The position numbers were made by a program, and so were the translations under genes. The notes under the pieces were generated by a model, which made no database searches, was not told where the DNA came from, and saw only the letters and a list, made by a program, of their open reading frames with translations. From Blastomyces gilchristii SLH14081 (lineage: Eukaryota; Ascomycota; Eurotiomycetes; Onygenales; Ajellomycetaceae), in the NCBI RefSeq assembly GCF_000003855.2, contig NW_003101682.1, positions 3,561,632 through 3,625,631 on the forward strand: a stretch of 64,000 nucleotides of DNA. Reading direction: 5' to 3'. Positions 48,264 to 61,080 of the stretch are shown one piece after another (position 1 is the first letter of the stretch; every line of letters starts with the position of its first letter).

Positions 48264-49185
48264 AGATAACAAGTCAACAGCATACCAATAACTATAAAAT
48301 CAGTATACTTCAAGGTCTGACTGAGCCTTTAATCCCAGCACAGTGAGATATATTAAATCTAGCTTTAATATCTCAATATTCAATAGATTTTGCAAGAGAT
48401 TGAGAACAGCAACACTAGGTTTCTATTGAATTTAAGAATTAACTCTATATTAATATAATCATTGACAAAGTCTTCTATTTTAAGATATAAATAACCAGTT
48501 TCTCTACATCCCACTGGCAATATTTATACTATCATATAGAAACAGACTTATATTCTCTATAATATCAAGACTCTGAAGAGAGAAAGTCTTGATAGAGAGT
48601 ATATAGTAGTGCATATCTTAGCAGTTTCTATCTCATTCTTCTGCAGCAGTTAATGCAAAAAAAAAGATCTTAGAAATAGTTTTTTACTTCTCTTGAAAAA
48701 GTAAGATATTTTTCTCTGAATTTTACACAATATTCTTACAAAGAATAAAAAACAGAGCTGTTTTCTGTCATAATTTCATATTCTTTTAAGTAAGAATTAC
48801 TTTTTCAGTGACTGAAGAGCTTTCATTAATACTTAATTCTTTTTTACACTCTTTATTAACTGATTTGAGTTGCACACTTGTTGTGTGAGAAGAATTGAAT
48901 AATTTAGAATAAAATTGAATAGTTTTAATCAATTTCTCTGTAAAAAATTGATTTATTTTTTGTCAGTTTTTCTCTCAAAAACTGTTATATTATGTGATTC
49001 ATTATCAATTGATATCATACTCTTCCTCACTGTATCTCAAGAAAGAGATTGTAAAGATTTTATTGATTTATCTCAAAAATCAATTTTAGTTTATTAGATT
49101 CTCTTCAAAAATCTAACCTAGTTACTGAACTAGTGTGAAAAAAATCAGGTGTTTTATACACAAAAGTCTTTTATTCTTCTTTTGA

Positions 49186-49262
49186 AACAGTCTGACCAAC
49201 TTTTCAATTGAAAACAGACTTAGAAATATCTCAATTGAAACAGTCTGACCAACTTTTCATTG
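49186..49262 (+). repeat. 53-bp repeat before ORF1 of LINE C (~1.4 copies)
   Basis: One full unit AAACAGTCTGACCAACTTTT... and a partial second one ending at CATTGAGTGAG, next to the ORF1 start. Compare 3.3-3.4 copies in LINEs B and E. Confidence 0.85.
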
Positions 49263-49272
49263 AGTGAGAACA

Positions 49273-50875
49273 ATAAGTTCAAAAATACACTCAGTTGATG
49301 TGGAAAAAGATGCTTTCTCAAGTGCTATTTCTGAGATTGAAATTCTGAAGAGAAGAAAGAAAGAAGAAATAGAGAAACAACAAGTTCTTGAAATACAGAA
49401 ACTTGAAAAAGTAAGTAAGATTCTTGAAAAGCAGTGTCTGAGTGAGATGAATGAAGAAGTTCTGTTAATTCTTCATGCTCAGACTAGACAACTACAGGAG
49501 ATGATCAAGTTCAAACTTAGAATCTCAAACACAGTTTAAAAAACATTGAAAATTTCTTGTACAGTCACTGACTCTTCATCTTACTCTTCTTCTTTTTTTC
49601 CTACTTCTTCTTCTTCTTTGAATCAGAAGAAAACATATGCTCAAGCAGCTGAATCTGCTGTCTCTAAATCTACTATCTCAAAACCTGCTCAAAATCCTGA
49701 GAAAACTGAGAAGAATACTGCTCATATCTCTATTCATAGAAAAGTGAAAAAGAAAATGCAAAAAGAGAAAAACTTTCAAATCTTCAGAAATAGAAGACTT
49801 ATTCTCAAAGTCTCAAACCAGGACATTCTGCAAAGAAACAAGCTAAACTCAAATCTCATTTTCAGAATCAGAAATGAAATTAATCAGCAGTTCTTTTCTC
49901 AGTTGATGACTGATATTAAAGTTCAAAAATCAGTTATAGCTTCAATTGAGTCATCATTCTTTAAAAACTCCATCATTCTGACTACAATGTCTGAATTCAG
50001 TGCTGAATTCCTTATTCAGAATGAGAATCTCTGAAAGTCAGCAGTAGAATCTTTGCTAAACATAACAATTCTATCTGAGAGAGATGAAAAGTGAGATAAA
50101 TTCATTCTTTATGATATTTCAGTTGAAATTGTTGACTGTGAAGAAGAAATGCTACTTCTCAAAAATGAATTGAAAGAATATAACTCTATTCAACTGAGAA
50201 AGAAGCCTGTATGATTAAATTCAATTGAGTTCAGACAAAGCAGGAGAAATGCCTCTGTTCTAGTATATATAAAAATACTTGAACAGTTAAAGATCTATGA
50301 AGTAAGAGTAGCAGATTTGAAAATGAGAGTTCATAAATACAAAGACTCAAGAATGAATCTCAAAGCTCAAACACAGTGTTCAAACTGTCAAAGATATGAA
50401 TACTTTGTAATCTCATGTTTTAGAGACTCAAAATGTGCATTCTGTGCCAGAGATCACAAAACTAGTGAGCATAAATATGAAACATGCTCAAAAAGAGATG
50501 AAATATGTCAACATACTCTGCTTAAGTGCTCTAATTGCAAAGAAAAAACATGCATCTAGCTCAAAAGAATGTATGTTTGCTTCTAGAACTCAAAAGAACT
50601 GAAGAAAAGATGAAGCTCAAAGTCAATCTAGAACTGAAGAGAAGAGTTAAGTCAGTAGACTTACAACTGCAAGCTTAAAAAGAAGAAACTCTCAACTATC
50701 TAAATCTTCAAACTTCAATTCTTCAGCTAAATGTAAATAGAATTTGAATTCTCAAACTTCTGTTAAGATTAGAGAATTGAGAAATGTCTCTGATAATAAA
50801 CTAGATATAATGCAAGCAGTTGAGATCCCTACTTTTAAAAATAGTTATAATCTACTATCTGATAATAGTGACTAG
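49273..50875 (+). pseudogene. LINE C ORF1 (Gag-like protein with three zinc knuckles)
   Basis: Start ATA-AGT-TCA at 49273 (ATG in LINEs B and E). Order: Lys/Glu-rich N-terminus likely to form a coiled coil (about 49330-49500), Ser-rich segment with K-T-Y-A-Q-A-A-E-S (49546-49650), central region to ~50300, then three knuckles: CSNCQRYEYFVISC, a C-A-F-C...H-x-T-S-E-H set, and C-S-N-C-K-E-K. Only two internal stops occur before 50548, where one extra A in GAAAAAACATGC shifts the frame inside the last knuckle. Ends TAG 50873-50875. Known role of the family: RNA binding and particle assembly with ORF2. Long open stretches are 49546-50034 and 50317-50559. Confidence 0.85.
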
Positions 50876-50904
50876 ATTCTACTCTATCTCTACTCTCTTT
50901 TAAT

Positions 50905-53900
50905 ATGAATATATAACAAAAACAATAAAAAAAGTTTAAAAACTCTTCAAAAATCATATTTACTCAAAATAATGTGAATAGAAACTTAAATTGTATTTAT
51001 TCTTGTCTTCAAATTACATTTGAATAAAAAGTTAATTTTATACTACTTCAGGAACTGAATTTTGATGCTGAGCAAAATTACATCATTTCTCATTCAAGCT
51101 ACTACTGCTTTCTATCTCAAAAGTCTGAGATAAAGTCAAGAGTAGTGATCTATGAAAGAAAGAGATCAAGATATCAATTTAATCTAAGATTTGATATCAT
51201 GTCTGACCCTGATATTCTGGTGAGTGATATTATAGATAAAGAAAATGAGTTTGATACTATACAGCTCATAAATATCTATAATGAAAAGTCATTGAAGAAA
51301 AATAACAATATCTGAATAATTGATAGAGAATTTCTGAACATAACTTCATCAAGAAACTCTATAATTGCAGGAGATTTCAATGCATATCATCTCTGATGAA
51401 ATTCAGAATGCAAGAGAGCAGTGAGAGCTGATAATCTGATTGAATAAATCTTTGAGCATTCAATAGATTTGATTAATAAGTCTGATTAATAAACATTCTT
51501 TAGAAAAGGCATGAAACAGAAGTCTATTATAGATCTAATCTTCATATCATAAAATCTAATGAAAAGAAGACTTGTAAACTGATTTATTAATTCAAATGAG
51601 ACATCAGAATCAGATTATGAGATTATTCAATTTAATATTGAACTGAGTGAAAAATAAATAAGTGAAAATCCTCTTCTCTCTAATCAGTATAACTTTGAAA
51701 AAGCTGATTGAAAAGCAGTTGAAGAAAGTATAAAACTGTTAAAATCTGAAAGACAGAATGAGCTATATTGAAATTCTGGTCAAGATATCTCAAATGAAAT
51801 GCTTGAGAATAGAGTGAAGCTTATTACATCTATTATTCTAACAAGTGTTAGAGATAATATTTCAAAGAGAAAATCTTCTGAGTATTCAAAATCTTGATGA
51901 AATGAGAATATCTCATCTAAAAGAAAAGAATTAGCTACTGCTAGAAGAGATTGAAAGAATGATGTAATATCTGATGAAGAGTTCAAAGCTGTCAGAAATG
52001 AATATTTTTCAGATATTAAAAGAGCTAAAACAGACTACTGGAATAAATTTCTTGAAGAAGCACAAGAGAAGGAAGTTTTTAAAGCTTTTAACTATACTAA
52101 AACAAGAAGTGTAGCAAAACTTTGAGTCTTAGAATATGAGTTTCAGAATGAATCATATACAGCAAACTCTTTTGAGGAAAAATGTCAAGCTTTTATGAGA
52201 ATTCTCTTTCAGAACTCACCAGATTCAGATTCAGATTCAGAGAAAGAGAATATATCACTTCTCAACTATCTTGATGAAAATGACTGGGAATGGCCTGATC
52301 TTACATAAGATGAATTAGAGTCAGCTATCTTCTCAAGTTCTGTTAAAACTGCTGCAGATCCTGATTCAATTAATCACTTGATTATTCAAAATACATATTC
52401 CTACTTAAAGAATGAATATTTTGAGCTCTTTTTTCATCTCTTGAAAAATGAATATCATTCTGAATGCTGGAGAGAAGCCACTGAAGTGATTCTTGCAAAA
52501 CCTAATAGAAAAACTTCAATTTCTAAGTCATATAGAGTAATATCTCTATTGAACTGTCTAGAAAAGGTTTTAGAAAAGATAATAGCTACTCAACTATCTT
52601 TTATAAGCTCTATAAGTGATTCTCTTTTATTCAGTGAATAAATGAGAGATAGAAAACAGTGTTCTACAATTGACACTGTTCTCTCAGTTGTTTATAATAT
52701 TTAAATAGCAAATCATGAGAGTCTGGTCTTAACTGCAGTTTTTATTGATATAAAAGAAGCATTTGATCATGATTCAAAGTCAAAGTTAATTCAGATATTG
52801 AAGATATTAAAACTGTCACTTTCTCTAATAAAATGAGTTAACTGTTTTATATCTAAAAGAATTATACAACTCTTCTTTGATACAATGAAATAAGATAAGA
52901 CTGAGATAAAAATAGAAGTATCACAGAGATCTTCAATCTCACTCATTTTATTTGCAATATACACTGCATATCTATTCAAAAATAGAAATATGAGAATAGT
53001 GTGATCTCTAAGTTATGTGAATGATATTGATCTAGTCTACAGCTCAAAAACTATTACAGAGAATTTAAAAGTAATTGAAGAAGCTGTAAAGAAAATCTTT
53101 GTTAGAGCAGATATCAATCAAATTCAATTTGATATGAATAAAACTGAGTTAATTCATTTCTTTTCTAGATTGAATTAGAAAGAACTATCTCTAACTCTTT
53201 TAAATAGAGAGATTAAACCCAGTGTAAATGTTAAATGATTAGAAGTATGATTAAACTCTAAGTTGAATTTTAAATATCACATTCAACAAAGAACTGTCAA
53301 GGCAGAAAGACTATTAAACAACATAATCAGACTATCAAATACAGAGAGAGGTCTATCCTTTCAGACTATGAGACAGTTATATATAGCCTGTATTACATCA
53401 GTAGCTGATTATGAAGTTTAAGTTTGATGAAATAATCAAGAGAATTTCACTGAACTCTTTCAAAGTCTGCAAAACAGAGCCTTGAGAAGAATTCTGAGAG
53501 TATTCAAATCATCTCCTATTAAAGCAATGGAAATTGAAGCTTCAATTCCTTCTTCTGCTATTAGATTTGAAAAGGCCTGTATTAACTATACACTGAGAGT
53601 TGTAAAGATGAGCTCAAATCATATAATCAGAGAAAGACTCTCTTCTTCATTTTCATCAATTAACTCTGAAAATGAACTGAATTGAAATAGATTTCTTGAT
53701 TGAAATGAAAATAATTCTTCAAAGAAAATGTCTTCTCAACTGTACAGACTATGCTCTCTGATTAAAAATCAATTTTCTTCTTTAAATGTTGAAAAAGTTG
53801 ATCATGAGAAGTTATCTCTCTGGAGAGAAAAGCTTGAATCTCTTATAGACTTATAAATAAGTGAACTATCTAAAGAGAAAGAATATAAACAGCATTTGAA

Positions 53901-54867
53901 GAGAATTTCTACAATCAATATAAAAGACTCTATTCTGATTTATTCAGATGACTCAAAAAATAAGAATTTGAATAGATTAGATACAGGCATTGCTTATACT
54001 AAAGATAATATTAATTTTATCTCAGATTTCTGAAATTTAGACTGTGAATCTGAAGTCTTTGATGCTGAATTATTTGCAATAGTGAAAGCTTTCAAACTTA
54101 TTGAAATAAAATATCATAAAAGAGAAAATAGTTTGAAAGAGACATGAATATTCTCTGATAGTCAAGCTGCTTTAAAAAGACTTAGAAATAGTCAGATTCA
54201 TAATGATCAAATGAATCTTGAACTGATCTTAAACTTTATTTTAAAAATTCAAAAGAGAAGAATATCAAAGCTGATAATTCATCTACACTGAGTTTCTGCT
54301 TATATGAATATTCATGATAATGAATTGGCTGATTTAGCTGTAAAAAAAGGTTCAGAATTAAGCAGATCTGTTCAAAAAATTGTGTCCTGGTCTTTTATAA
54401 AGAGAAAAATAAAAGAATCTTATTTAGATAAGTGAAATGAAAGCTGGCAGAAACAAAAGAAGAGTATACATTATTCAAGATTTGAAGTAAAACTCAAGTG
54501 AAAATCTTGTTTAATTAAATATAAAAAGAAAATATTCTCATCTATAATACAGCTGAAATTAGAACATGGCTATTTCAAATCTTATATACAAAGATTTGAT
54601 GATAGATTTGATTCAATAACATGCTCATTCTGTAATGCAAATGAGAATTCTGAGCATATTGTAATACACTGTGCATTATACAATAGTCTCAGAGTCAGAT
54701 TGAAAGAGAAGTATGATCTAAATCAATTAAATATGAGATTCTTATTCTCAACTGAGACAGGAATTAAATACTTAATAGACTTTCTATCAGAAACTCAAGC
54801 AGCTACAAGAAAATGACTGAATTCAGAAATATCTGAATATGAAGAGGAGGAAATTGATCAGATATAG
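50905..54867 (+). pseudogene. LINE C ORF2 (AP-endonuclease, RT, RNase H), 1321-codon frame with stops
   Basis: ATG 50905 to TAG 54865-54867 is a single uninterrupted frame register. Endonuclease: A-G-D-F-N-A-Y-H at 51367-51390, S-D-Y (family S-D-H) at 51610-51618. RT: N-R-K-T-S-I-S-K-S-Y-R-V-I-S-L-L (52501-52550), A-V-F-I-D-I-K-E-A-F-D-H (motif A, ~52736-52772), Y-V-N-D at 53014-53025 where LINE B has Y-I-D-D. RNase H: Y-S-D-D near 53940, D-A-E-L (~54063), F-S-D-S-Q-A-A (~54150) and N-E-L-A-D-L-A (~54318). The C-terminal CCHC is C-S-F-C-N-A-N-E-N-S-E-H-I-V-I-H-C (54628-54672). Every disrupted Trp is TGA. ORF2 would perform target-primed reverse transcription; here it is inactive. Confidence 0.9.
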
Positions 54868-55220
54868 TCTGTTAAAACAGCTATATACTATCTTTCAATA
54901 ATTTGTTTCATTACAGTCTCTCATTATTTTACTTTATCTTTTTCTTTCTATTCTTTTCTATCTATCTATTTAATGTGTCTATCTTTAAGACTGTGTTCTC
55001 TTTTCTTTTGTCATGTCAAATGGTTTCAAAGTATCAGAAGATGTTAAAATACTGCAATTTGTAAACAGTTTTTATATTCTGAGCTGGAATTTTCTGATTT
55101 TGCATATCTGAAATTGATGAATGTATAATAGTTAACTGTATAGATATAGGAAAAACCCTGAGAACTTTTAGTTCTCAGGTAGATGTCATAGTCTCTGACT
55201 GCATACATCTATAATTGAAG

Positions 55221-55238
55221 AATAATAATAATAATAAT
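55221..55238 (+). repeat. LINE C 3' tail (AAT)6
   Basis: Six AAT units ending the element, directly followed by chromovirus sequence. The 3' UTR 54868-55220 is conserved with A and B and shows no gene. Confidence 0.85.
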
Positions 55239-56364
55239 ATGAAAGAACTGTAGAAAAGGCCTGCTGAAGTCACTCAATATCTCTGATAGAATCTGACAAG
55301 ATATGATAATTAACTTCACTGTTAATCTCTCTAAAAGTAAGAGTTATAGAAACATTCTGGTTATTGTGAATCAGTTAAGTAAAGATATAATATTGAAATC
55401 TTATAATAAGATGAACACTGAACAAGTCACTAAAGCTTTTCTATAAAGCTTATTCTATTAAATATATGAATTGCTGAGATCTATAGTATTAAATCAGAGC
55501 TGTTCATTCATAAGTACTCTCTAAACAAGAATCTGTCAAGTTCTTAAGATTATATATTATTTGTTAACTGTCTATCATTCTGAGACTGATAATATATCAG
55601 AACAGATAATTCAGACTATAAAGAATTATCTTTATAAGTTTTATAATCACTTATAAGATAATTAGTATGATCTTCTTCTACATACAGAGATCACTATCAA
55701 TGATTGAGATGCTATTTCAACAGATATAAGTCTGTTCTTTCTTATATATAGTTATCACATGAATATGTTGAATCTTCTAGAGATCTCACAGTTCACACTG
55801 AACTCTCACAGTCTGATTCACATCACTTATAATATAGTAATGAAGCTCTGAGATATCTGTGACTGAGCAGAGATCTTCATGACAACTATGAAACAAGATT
55901 CAGAGAATTAAATCAATATTCACTGAGATCTCACTGAACAATATAAGATAGAAGACTTAATATAATTGAATCTTAAGAATATACAGATCACATGTTCATC
56001 TTGTACACTGAATTACTGTCATGTCAAGTATAAAGTGATAGAAGTTCTAGATAGTCACAACTATTACTTTGATATATTATCAGCAATTCATGATATCTTT
56101 CATACAAGCTTGCTTCACTGCACTATCACTGACTCATTTCCTTCTTAACTGACTTCTGACTGACAGCCGCCAGACATCGTAGAAGAAGATAATGAGCTTG
56201 AGTGAGAGATTGAGAATATTCTTGATAAGAGACTCTGCAGTTACAACTGATAATATCTTATGAAATGAGTCAGCTATAATCATCTGATCTGAACTCTGAG
56301 CTCTGTATTATCTGAAACAGCAGTTCTTAACCAATCAGAACTGCTTCTGAAAAGAAGAAACTAA
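55239..56364 (+). pseudogene. Chromovirus G5 Pol 3' fragment (integrase core and chromodomain)
   Basis: Co-linear with G1 from ~4111 and G2 from ~16635. Starts at the G-K-(W)-K-G-L-L-K-like stretch before the integrase core, runs through the core and the C-terminal region (open at 55966-56148: N-L-K-N-I-Q-I-T and Y-K-V-I-E-V-L-D-S) and the chromodomain (about 56168-56330), and stops at TAA 56362-56364 beside the LTR. Everything 5' is missing at the LINE C junction. Confidence 0.85.
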
Positions 56365-56732
56365 TGTGACAGACTGCGCCTGATCAATTATATAGACTAT
56401 TTCATTACACTTCACTGATTACAGATTTCTACTGCTTTATTCTCAATCACTTATTCTCAATCACTGATTCTCAATCACTGATTCTCAGCTGCTATGAACA
56501 CATATACTCTGATTCTCAGTCATTCTCAATCACTGATTCTCAGCTGCTATGAATGTGTATAAATTCTTCCACTCTGAAGCTTCACTGTGTACATCATCAT
56601 ATACACATATAAATATTCACTTTAATCACTGATTCTCACACTTTCTCTTTCTTTTTCTTCTTTAATGTTTTTCACTTTGTTATATAAGACCTATAAATAT
56701 CATACTGATTCATTCAGCGTAGGCCTCTTATA
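56365..56732 (+). repeat. 3' LTR of G5 (368 bp)
   Basis: Starts TGTGACAGACTGCGCC and ends GCGTAGGCCTCTTATA. The longest chromovirus LTR here; U3 at 56440-56560 holds tandem copies of TTCTCAATCACTGATTCTCA and a duplicated GCTGCTATGAA block. Confidence 0.9.
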
Positions 56733-56989
56733 CATACTTCTCTTTCAATCTGGCTCTGAGACTATTGTATAATGCACAGTTTATTATAATATACTCAGGG
56801 TTTTCATTTACATTGCAGAATGAGCATTCTATTGAATCAAATCTATCATTAAGTCTTTGTATATAAGATTTGAAATAACCATGTTCTAGTTTCAGCTGAA
56901 TTATAGATGAGAATATTTTCTTTTTACATTTAATTGAACAAGATTTTCACTTGGGTTTTATTTCAAATCTTGAATAATGTATACTCTTC
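56733..56989 (-). pseudogene. LINE ORF2 C-terminal fragment (copy F)
   Basis: Matches the LINE A region 6510-6765: complement of the C-terminal CCHC segment (S-F-C-N-x-N-E-N) and upstream basic region. G5 ends at its left side and the X2 LTR begins at its right side, so it is a relic of a LINE that received both. Confidence 0.85.
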
Positions 56990-57156
56990 TGTGATTCGGA
57001 AGAATGTACGACCGCCGGATAATAACGCGGCCGCTTCCGAACACGCTTACGAATGTAAGAGGGCCATAGCGGCCATTAATTAATTTAGTATAATGTATAT
57101 AAGAAGTCAGTGTATGTCTGTAATTATACACTGACTTAAGCAATCTTTGAATCACA
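56990..57156 (+). repeat. X2 LTR (167 bp)
   Basis: TGTGATTC...GAATCACA, same length as 32480-32646. Retains GCGGCCGC and several CG. Inserted in the LINE fragment. Confidence 0.9.
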
Positions 57157-57797
57157 TCTGATAGCATGTCTAAAAACTAATAAGAAGTACAGACTTCTTT
57201 AGAGTGTGATAATTTCATCTATAAAGTGATTTATAGTTATTATATCAGAGTGATTCTAAATATCTGAAAAGATAGTATATAAATAAGTAGTGAGTGAAAG
57301 AGTATTCAATTGATACTGCTTTGCTTATTGAGGAAAAACTTCATACTCAGATGAATGCCATGTATATAAATAGATGAGATATGAGAAAAAGGAAATAAAA
57401 GTAATGAATCAGATTCAAAGAAGTTCACTCTCTATTTAGAAGAATAAAAGAGACATAATTATTACTGAAGTTGTATAATAATAATAGAAATGATATAATA
57501 ATATAATAATAGACACTGTATAATCAATAAGAAATCACTGAAATGAACATCTTTTCTAGTTAATATAAATAATAACACCCTTCTCTGCTATCTGAATCAG
57601 AAGGTATGCAGAACCTCTCAGAGAATTTACTTAAAATAGTAAGAAAAGCAGCTGAGACTGCTGAATCAGAAGTGAAGCTTCATACATGTACAAGAATTCT
57701 AAATGAAATTGAAGCCTTGTGTACACAGTGACAGACTAAAGTGAAAGTTAAACAATAATTGGCATTCACTGCAGAGCAAGTCAAAGAAGTTCTGATA
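57157..57797 (+). pseudogene. X2 leader and Gag 5' fragment
   Basis: Co-linear with X at 32647-33642 and 45627-45800 but without the hAT derivative and G3, so it is the empty-site reference for both. Residues I-E-A-L-C-T-Q near 57705 are Gag-like. LINE D begins inside it after CTGATAC. No start codon is assigned. Confidence 0.75.
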
Positions 57798-59324
57798 CAA
57801 CCGCTTCACCACGAACTCGCTCAATTTTTCGAATAAGAACCCGCCGATAGATTCATCAAAAGGCCCTCGATCATACAAGCATTTTGACCTCATCGTTGAC
57901 TGCATACCCTGTGTGGTGGTGGAGCTATTCAGTCAAATGTGAACCAGATGTTGTTTGAAACTCCTGTGTGAGATTATCCCCCATTCACCCCTATCACACC
58001 ACAACCCTGGGCCAAATTGTCATACAAATTGTAAGGTTAAGAGACCTAGCCATATGTGTCAATCTTCTTGATTTTGAAAGATCTCTGATCTGTAATTGTG
58101 AAGATATCTGAGAAGCAATCTCTGTGAAAATCCTGTCTATCTTTGATGTTCTAAAACATCAATGCTAAGTCTCACTCACATATCACCCTTCTCAATCTGG
58201 CCCACCTCTGGTAGAAAGATACAAAAAGATACCATGATAATAGTATTAAGTACATAATCAACAGACACATCTAAAGTGTAATCTCTGTGTCTGTTTTTGA
58301 TGTATCAAGACATCAACACCAAGTCTCACTCATGTATCATCTCATTCAATGTGGCCTATCTCCGGCAGAATGATATAAAAAGATACCTTGTCAACAGTAT
58401 TCAATACATAATCAGTAGATACAACAACTATAAAATCAGTATATTTCAAGATTTGACTGAGCCTTTGATCCCTGCATAGTGAGATATATTAAATCTAGTT
58501 TTAATATCTCAATAGTTAATAGATTTTGCAAGAGATTGAGAACAGCAATACTAAATTTCTATTGAATTTGAGAATTAACTCTATATTAATATAATCATTG
58601 ATAAAGTCTTCTATTTTAAGATATAAATAATTATTTTCTCTACATCTCACTGATTATATTTATATCATTATATAGAAACAGACTTATATTCTCTATAATA
58701 TCAAGACTCTGAAGAGGGAAAGTCTTGATGGAGAGTATACAGTAGTGTATATCTTAGTAGTTTCTATCTCATTCTTCTACAGTAGTTAATGCAAAAAAAA
58801 AAAAAGATCTTAGAATTAGTTTTTTACTTCTCTTAAAAAAGTGAGATGTTTTTCTCTGAATTTATACAATATTCTTATAAAGAATTAAAAACAGAGTTAT
58901 TTTCTGTCATAATTTTATATTCTTTGAAGTAAGAATCATTTTTTCAGTGACTGAAGAGCTTTTATTAATACTTAATTCTTTTTTATACTCTTTATTAACT
59001 GATTTGAGTTGCACACTTGTTGTGTAAGAAGAATTAAATAATTTAGAATAAAATTAAATAGTTTTAATCAATTTCTCTGTAAAGAATTGACTTATTTCTT
59101 ATCAGTTTTTCTCTTAAAAACTGTTATATTATCTGATTTATTATTAATTGATATCATACTTTTTCTCACTGTATGTCAAGAAAGAGATTTTAAAGATTTT
59201 ATTAATTTATTATAAAAATCAATTTTAGTTTATTAGATTCTCTTCAAAAATCTAATCTAGTTACTGAACTAGTATGAAAAAAAACAGATGTTTTATATAT
59301 AAATGTCTTTCATTCTTCTTTTGA

Positions 59325-59455
59325 AGCAGTCTGATCAACTTTTCAATTGAAAATAGACTAATAAATCTCTCAAATTGAAACAGTCTGATTCACTTTTCAT
59401 TTGAAAATTGATCAATAAATCTCTGAATAGAAACAGTCTAATCAACTTTTCATTG
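59325..59455 (+). repeat. 53-bp tandem repeat in LINE D 5' UTR (2.4 copies)
   Basis: Two units of about 53-54 bp and a partial third, each beginning GAAGCAGTCTGA / GAAACAGTCT and leading to the ORF1 start. Confidence 0.85.
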
Positions 59456-59465
59456 AGTAAGAAAA

Positions 59466-61051
59466 ATAAGTTCAAAATACACTCAGTTAATGTGAAAAAC
59501 AATGCTTTCTCAGATACTATTTCTGAGATTGAAATTCTGAAGAGAAGAAAGAAAGAAGAAATAGAGAAATAACAAGTTCTTGAAATACAGAAATTTGAAA
59601 AAGTAAGTAAAATTCTTGAAAAACAGTGTCTGAGTAAGAAGAATGAAGAAGTTCTGTTAATTCTTCATACTCAGACTAGACAACTACAAGAGATAATTAA
59701 ATTCAAACTTGGAATTTTAAACACAGTTCAAAAAACATTGAAAACTTCTAATATAATCACTCACTCTTTATCTTCTACTTCTTCTTCTTCTTCTTCAAAT
59801 CAAAAGAAAATATATGCTCAAGCAGCGGAATCTGCTGTCTCTAAATCTGTTATCTTAAAATCTGCTCAAAATTCTGAGAAAACTGAGAAGAATATTACTC
59901 ATACTTCTGTTCATAGAAAAGAAGAGAAAAAAATGTAAAAAGAGAAGAACTTTCAAATCTTCAGAAATAGAAGACTTATTCTCAAAGTCTTAAATCAGAA
60001 GATCTTGCAGAGAAACAAGCTAAACTCAGATCTCATTTTCAGAATTAGAAATGAAATTAATGAGCAGTTCTTTTCTCAGTTAATAACTAATATTTAAGTT
60101 CAAAAATCAGTTATAGCTTTAATTGAGTCATCTTTCTTTTAAAATTCTATTATTCTGACTACAATGTCTGAATTCAGTGCAGAATTTCTCATTCAGAATG
60201 AGATTCTCTGAAAATCAGTAATAGAATCTTTGTTAAACACAATAATTCTATCTAAGAGAGATGAAAAATGAGACAAATTCATTCTTTATAATATTTCAGT
60301 TGAAATTTTTGACTGTGAGAAAGAAATGCTACTTCTCAAAAATGAAATAGAAGAATACAATTCTATTTAACTGAGAAAAGAGTCTGTATGACTAAATTCA
60401 ATTGAGTTCAGATAAAGTAGAAGAAATATCTCTGTTCTAGTATATATAAAGACACTTAAACAATCAAGAATCTCTGAAGTAAGAGTGATAGATTTAAAAA
60501 TAAGAGTTCATGAATACAAAGACTCAAGAATGAATCTCAAAGCTCAAACATAGTATTCAAACTGTCAAAGATATGAATACTTTGTAATCTCTTGTTTTAG
60601 AGGCTCAAAATGCACATTCTGTGCTAGAGATCATAAAACTAGTAAGTATAAATATGAAATATGCTCAAAAAGAGATGAAATATATTAATATACTCTGCTT
60701 AAATGCTTCAATTGTAAAGAACAACATGTATCTAGCTCAAATAAATGTATGTTTGCTCTAAGAACTTAAAAGAACTGAAGAAAAGATGAAGCTTTAAGTA
60801 AATCAAAAACTGAAGAGAAAAGTCAAGTCAGTAAACCTGCAACTGTAAGCTTAAGAAGAAGAAACTCTTAACTATCTAAATCTTCAATCTTCAATTCTTT
60901 AGCTAAATGTAAACAGAATTTGAATTCTTAAATATCTGTTAAGATTAGAGAATTGAGAAATAACTCTGATAATAAACTAGATAGAATGCAAGTAGTCAAG
61001 ATTCTCACTTTTCAAAATAGTTATAATCTACTATCTGGTAGTAGTAATTAG
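59466..61051 (+). pseudogene. LINE D ORF1 remnant
   Basis: Start ATA-AGT-TCA at 59466; stop TAG 61049-61051. The Ser-rich segment is open at 59738-59938; a knuckle region is traceable at about 60555-60770 with several Cys retained. Many TAA/TGA codons, more than in LINE C. Confidence 0.8.
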
Positions 61052-61080
61052 ATCTCACTCTATCTCTACTCTCTTTTAGT

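Larger units (their letters stand above)
47644..55238 (+). mobile_element. LINE C, full-length Tad1/I-type retrotransposon (best preserved)
   Basis: About 7.6 kb: CpG-retaining head from CAACCGCTCCACC (47644), leader, ORF1, a 29-bp gap, ORF2, ~350-bp 3' UTR and (AAT)6 tail. It is flanked by X on the left and by chromovirus G5 on the right, without a visible target duplication, so the flanks were rearranged. ORF2 keeps an undisturbed 1321-codon frame, meaning that base substitution rather than indels killed it. Confidence 0.9.

Noticed and set aside
48560..48610. Inverted repeat in the LINE leader as a possible terminator or small RNA gene
   Set aside because: It is conserved across the LINE copies as part of the leader; no independent evidence for an RNA gene or terminator.
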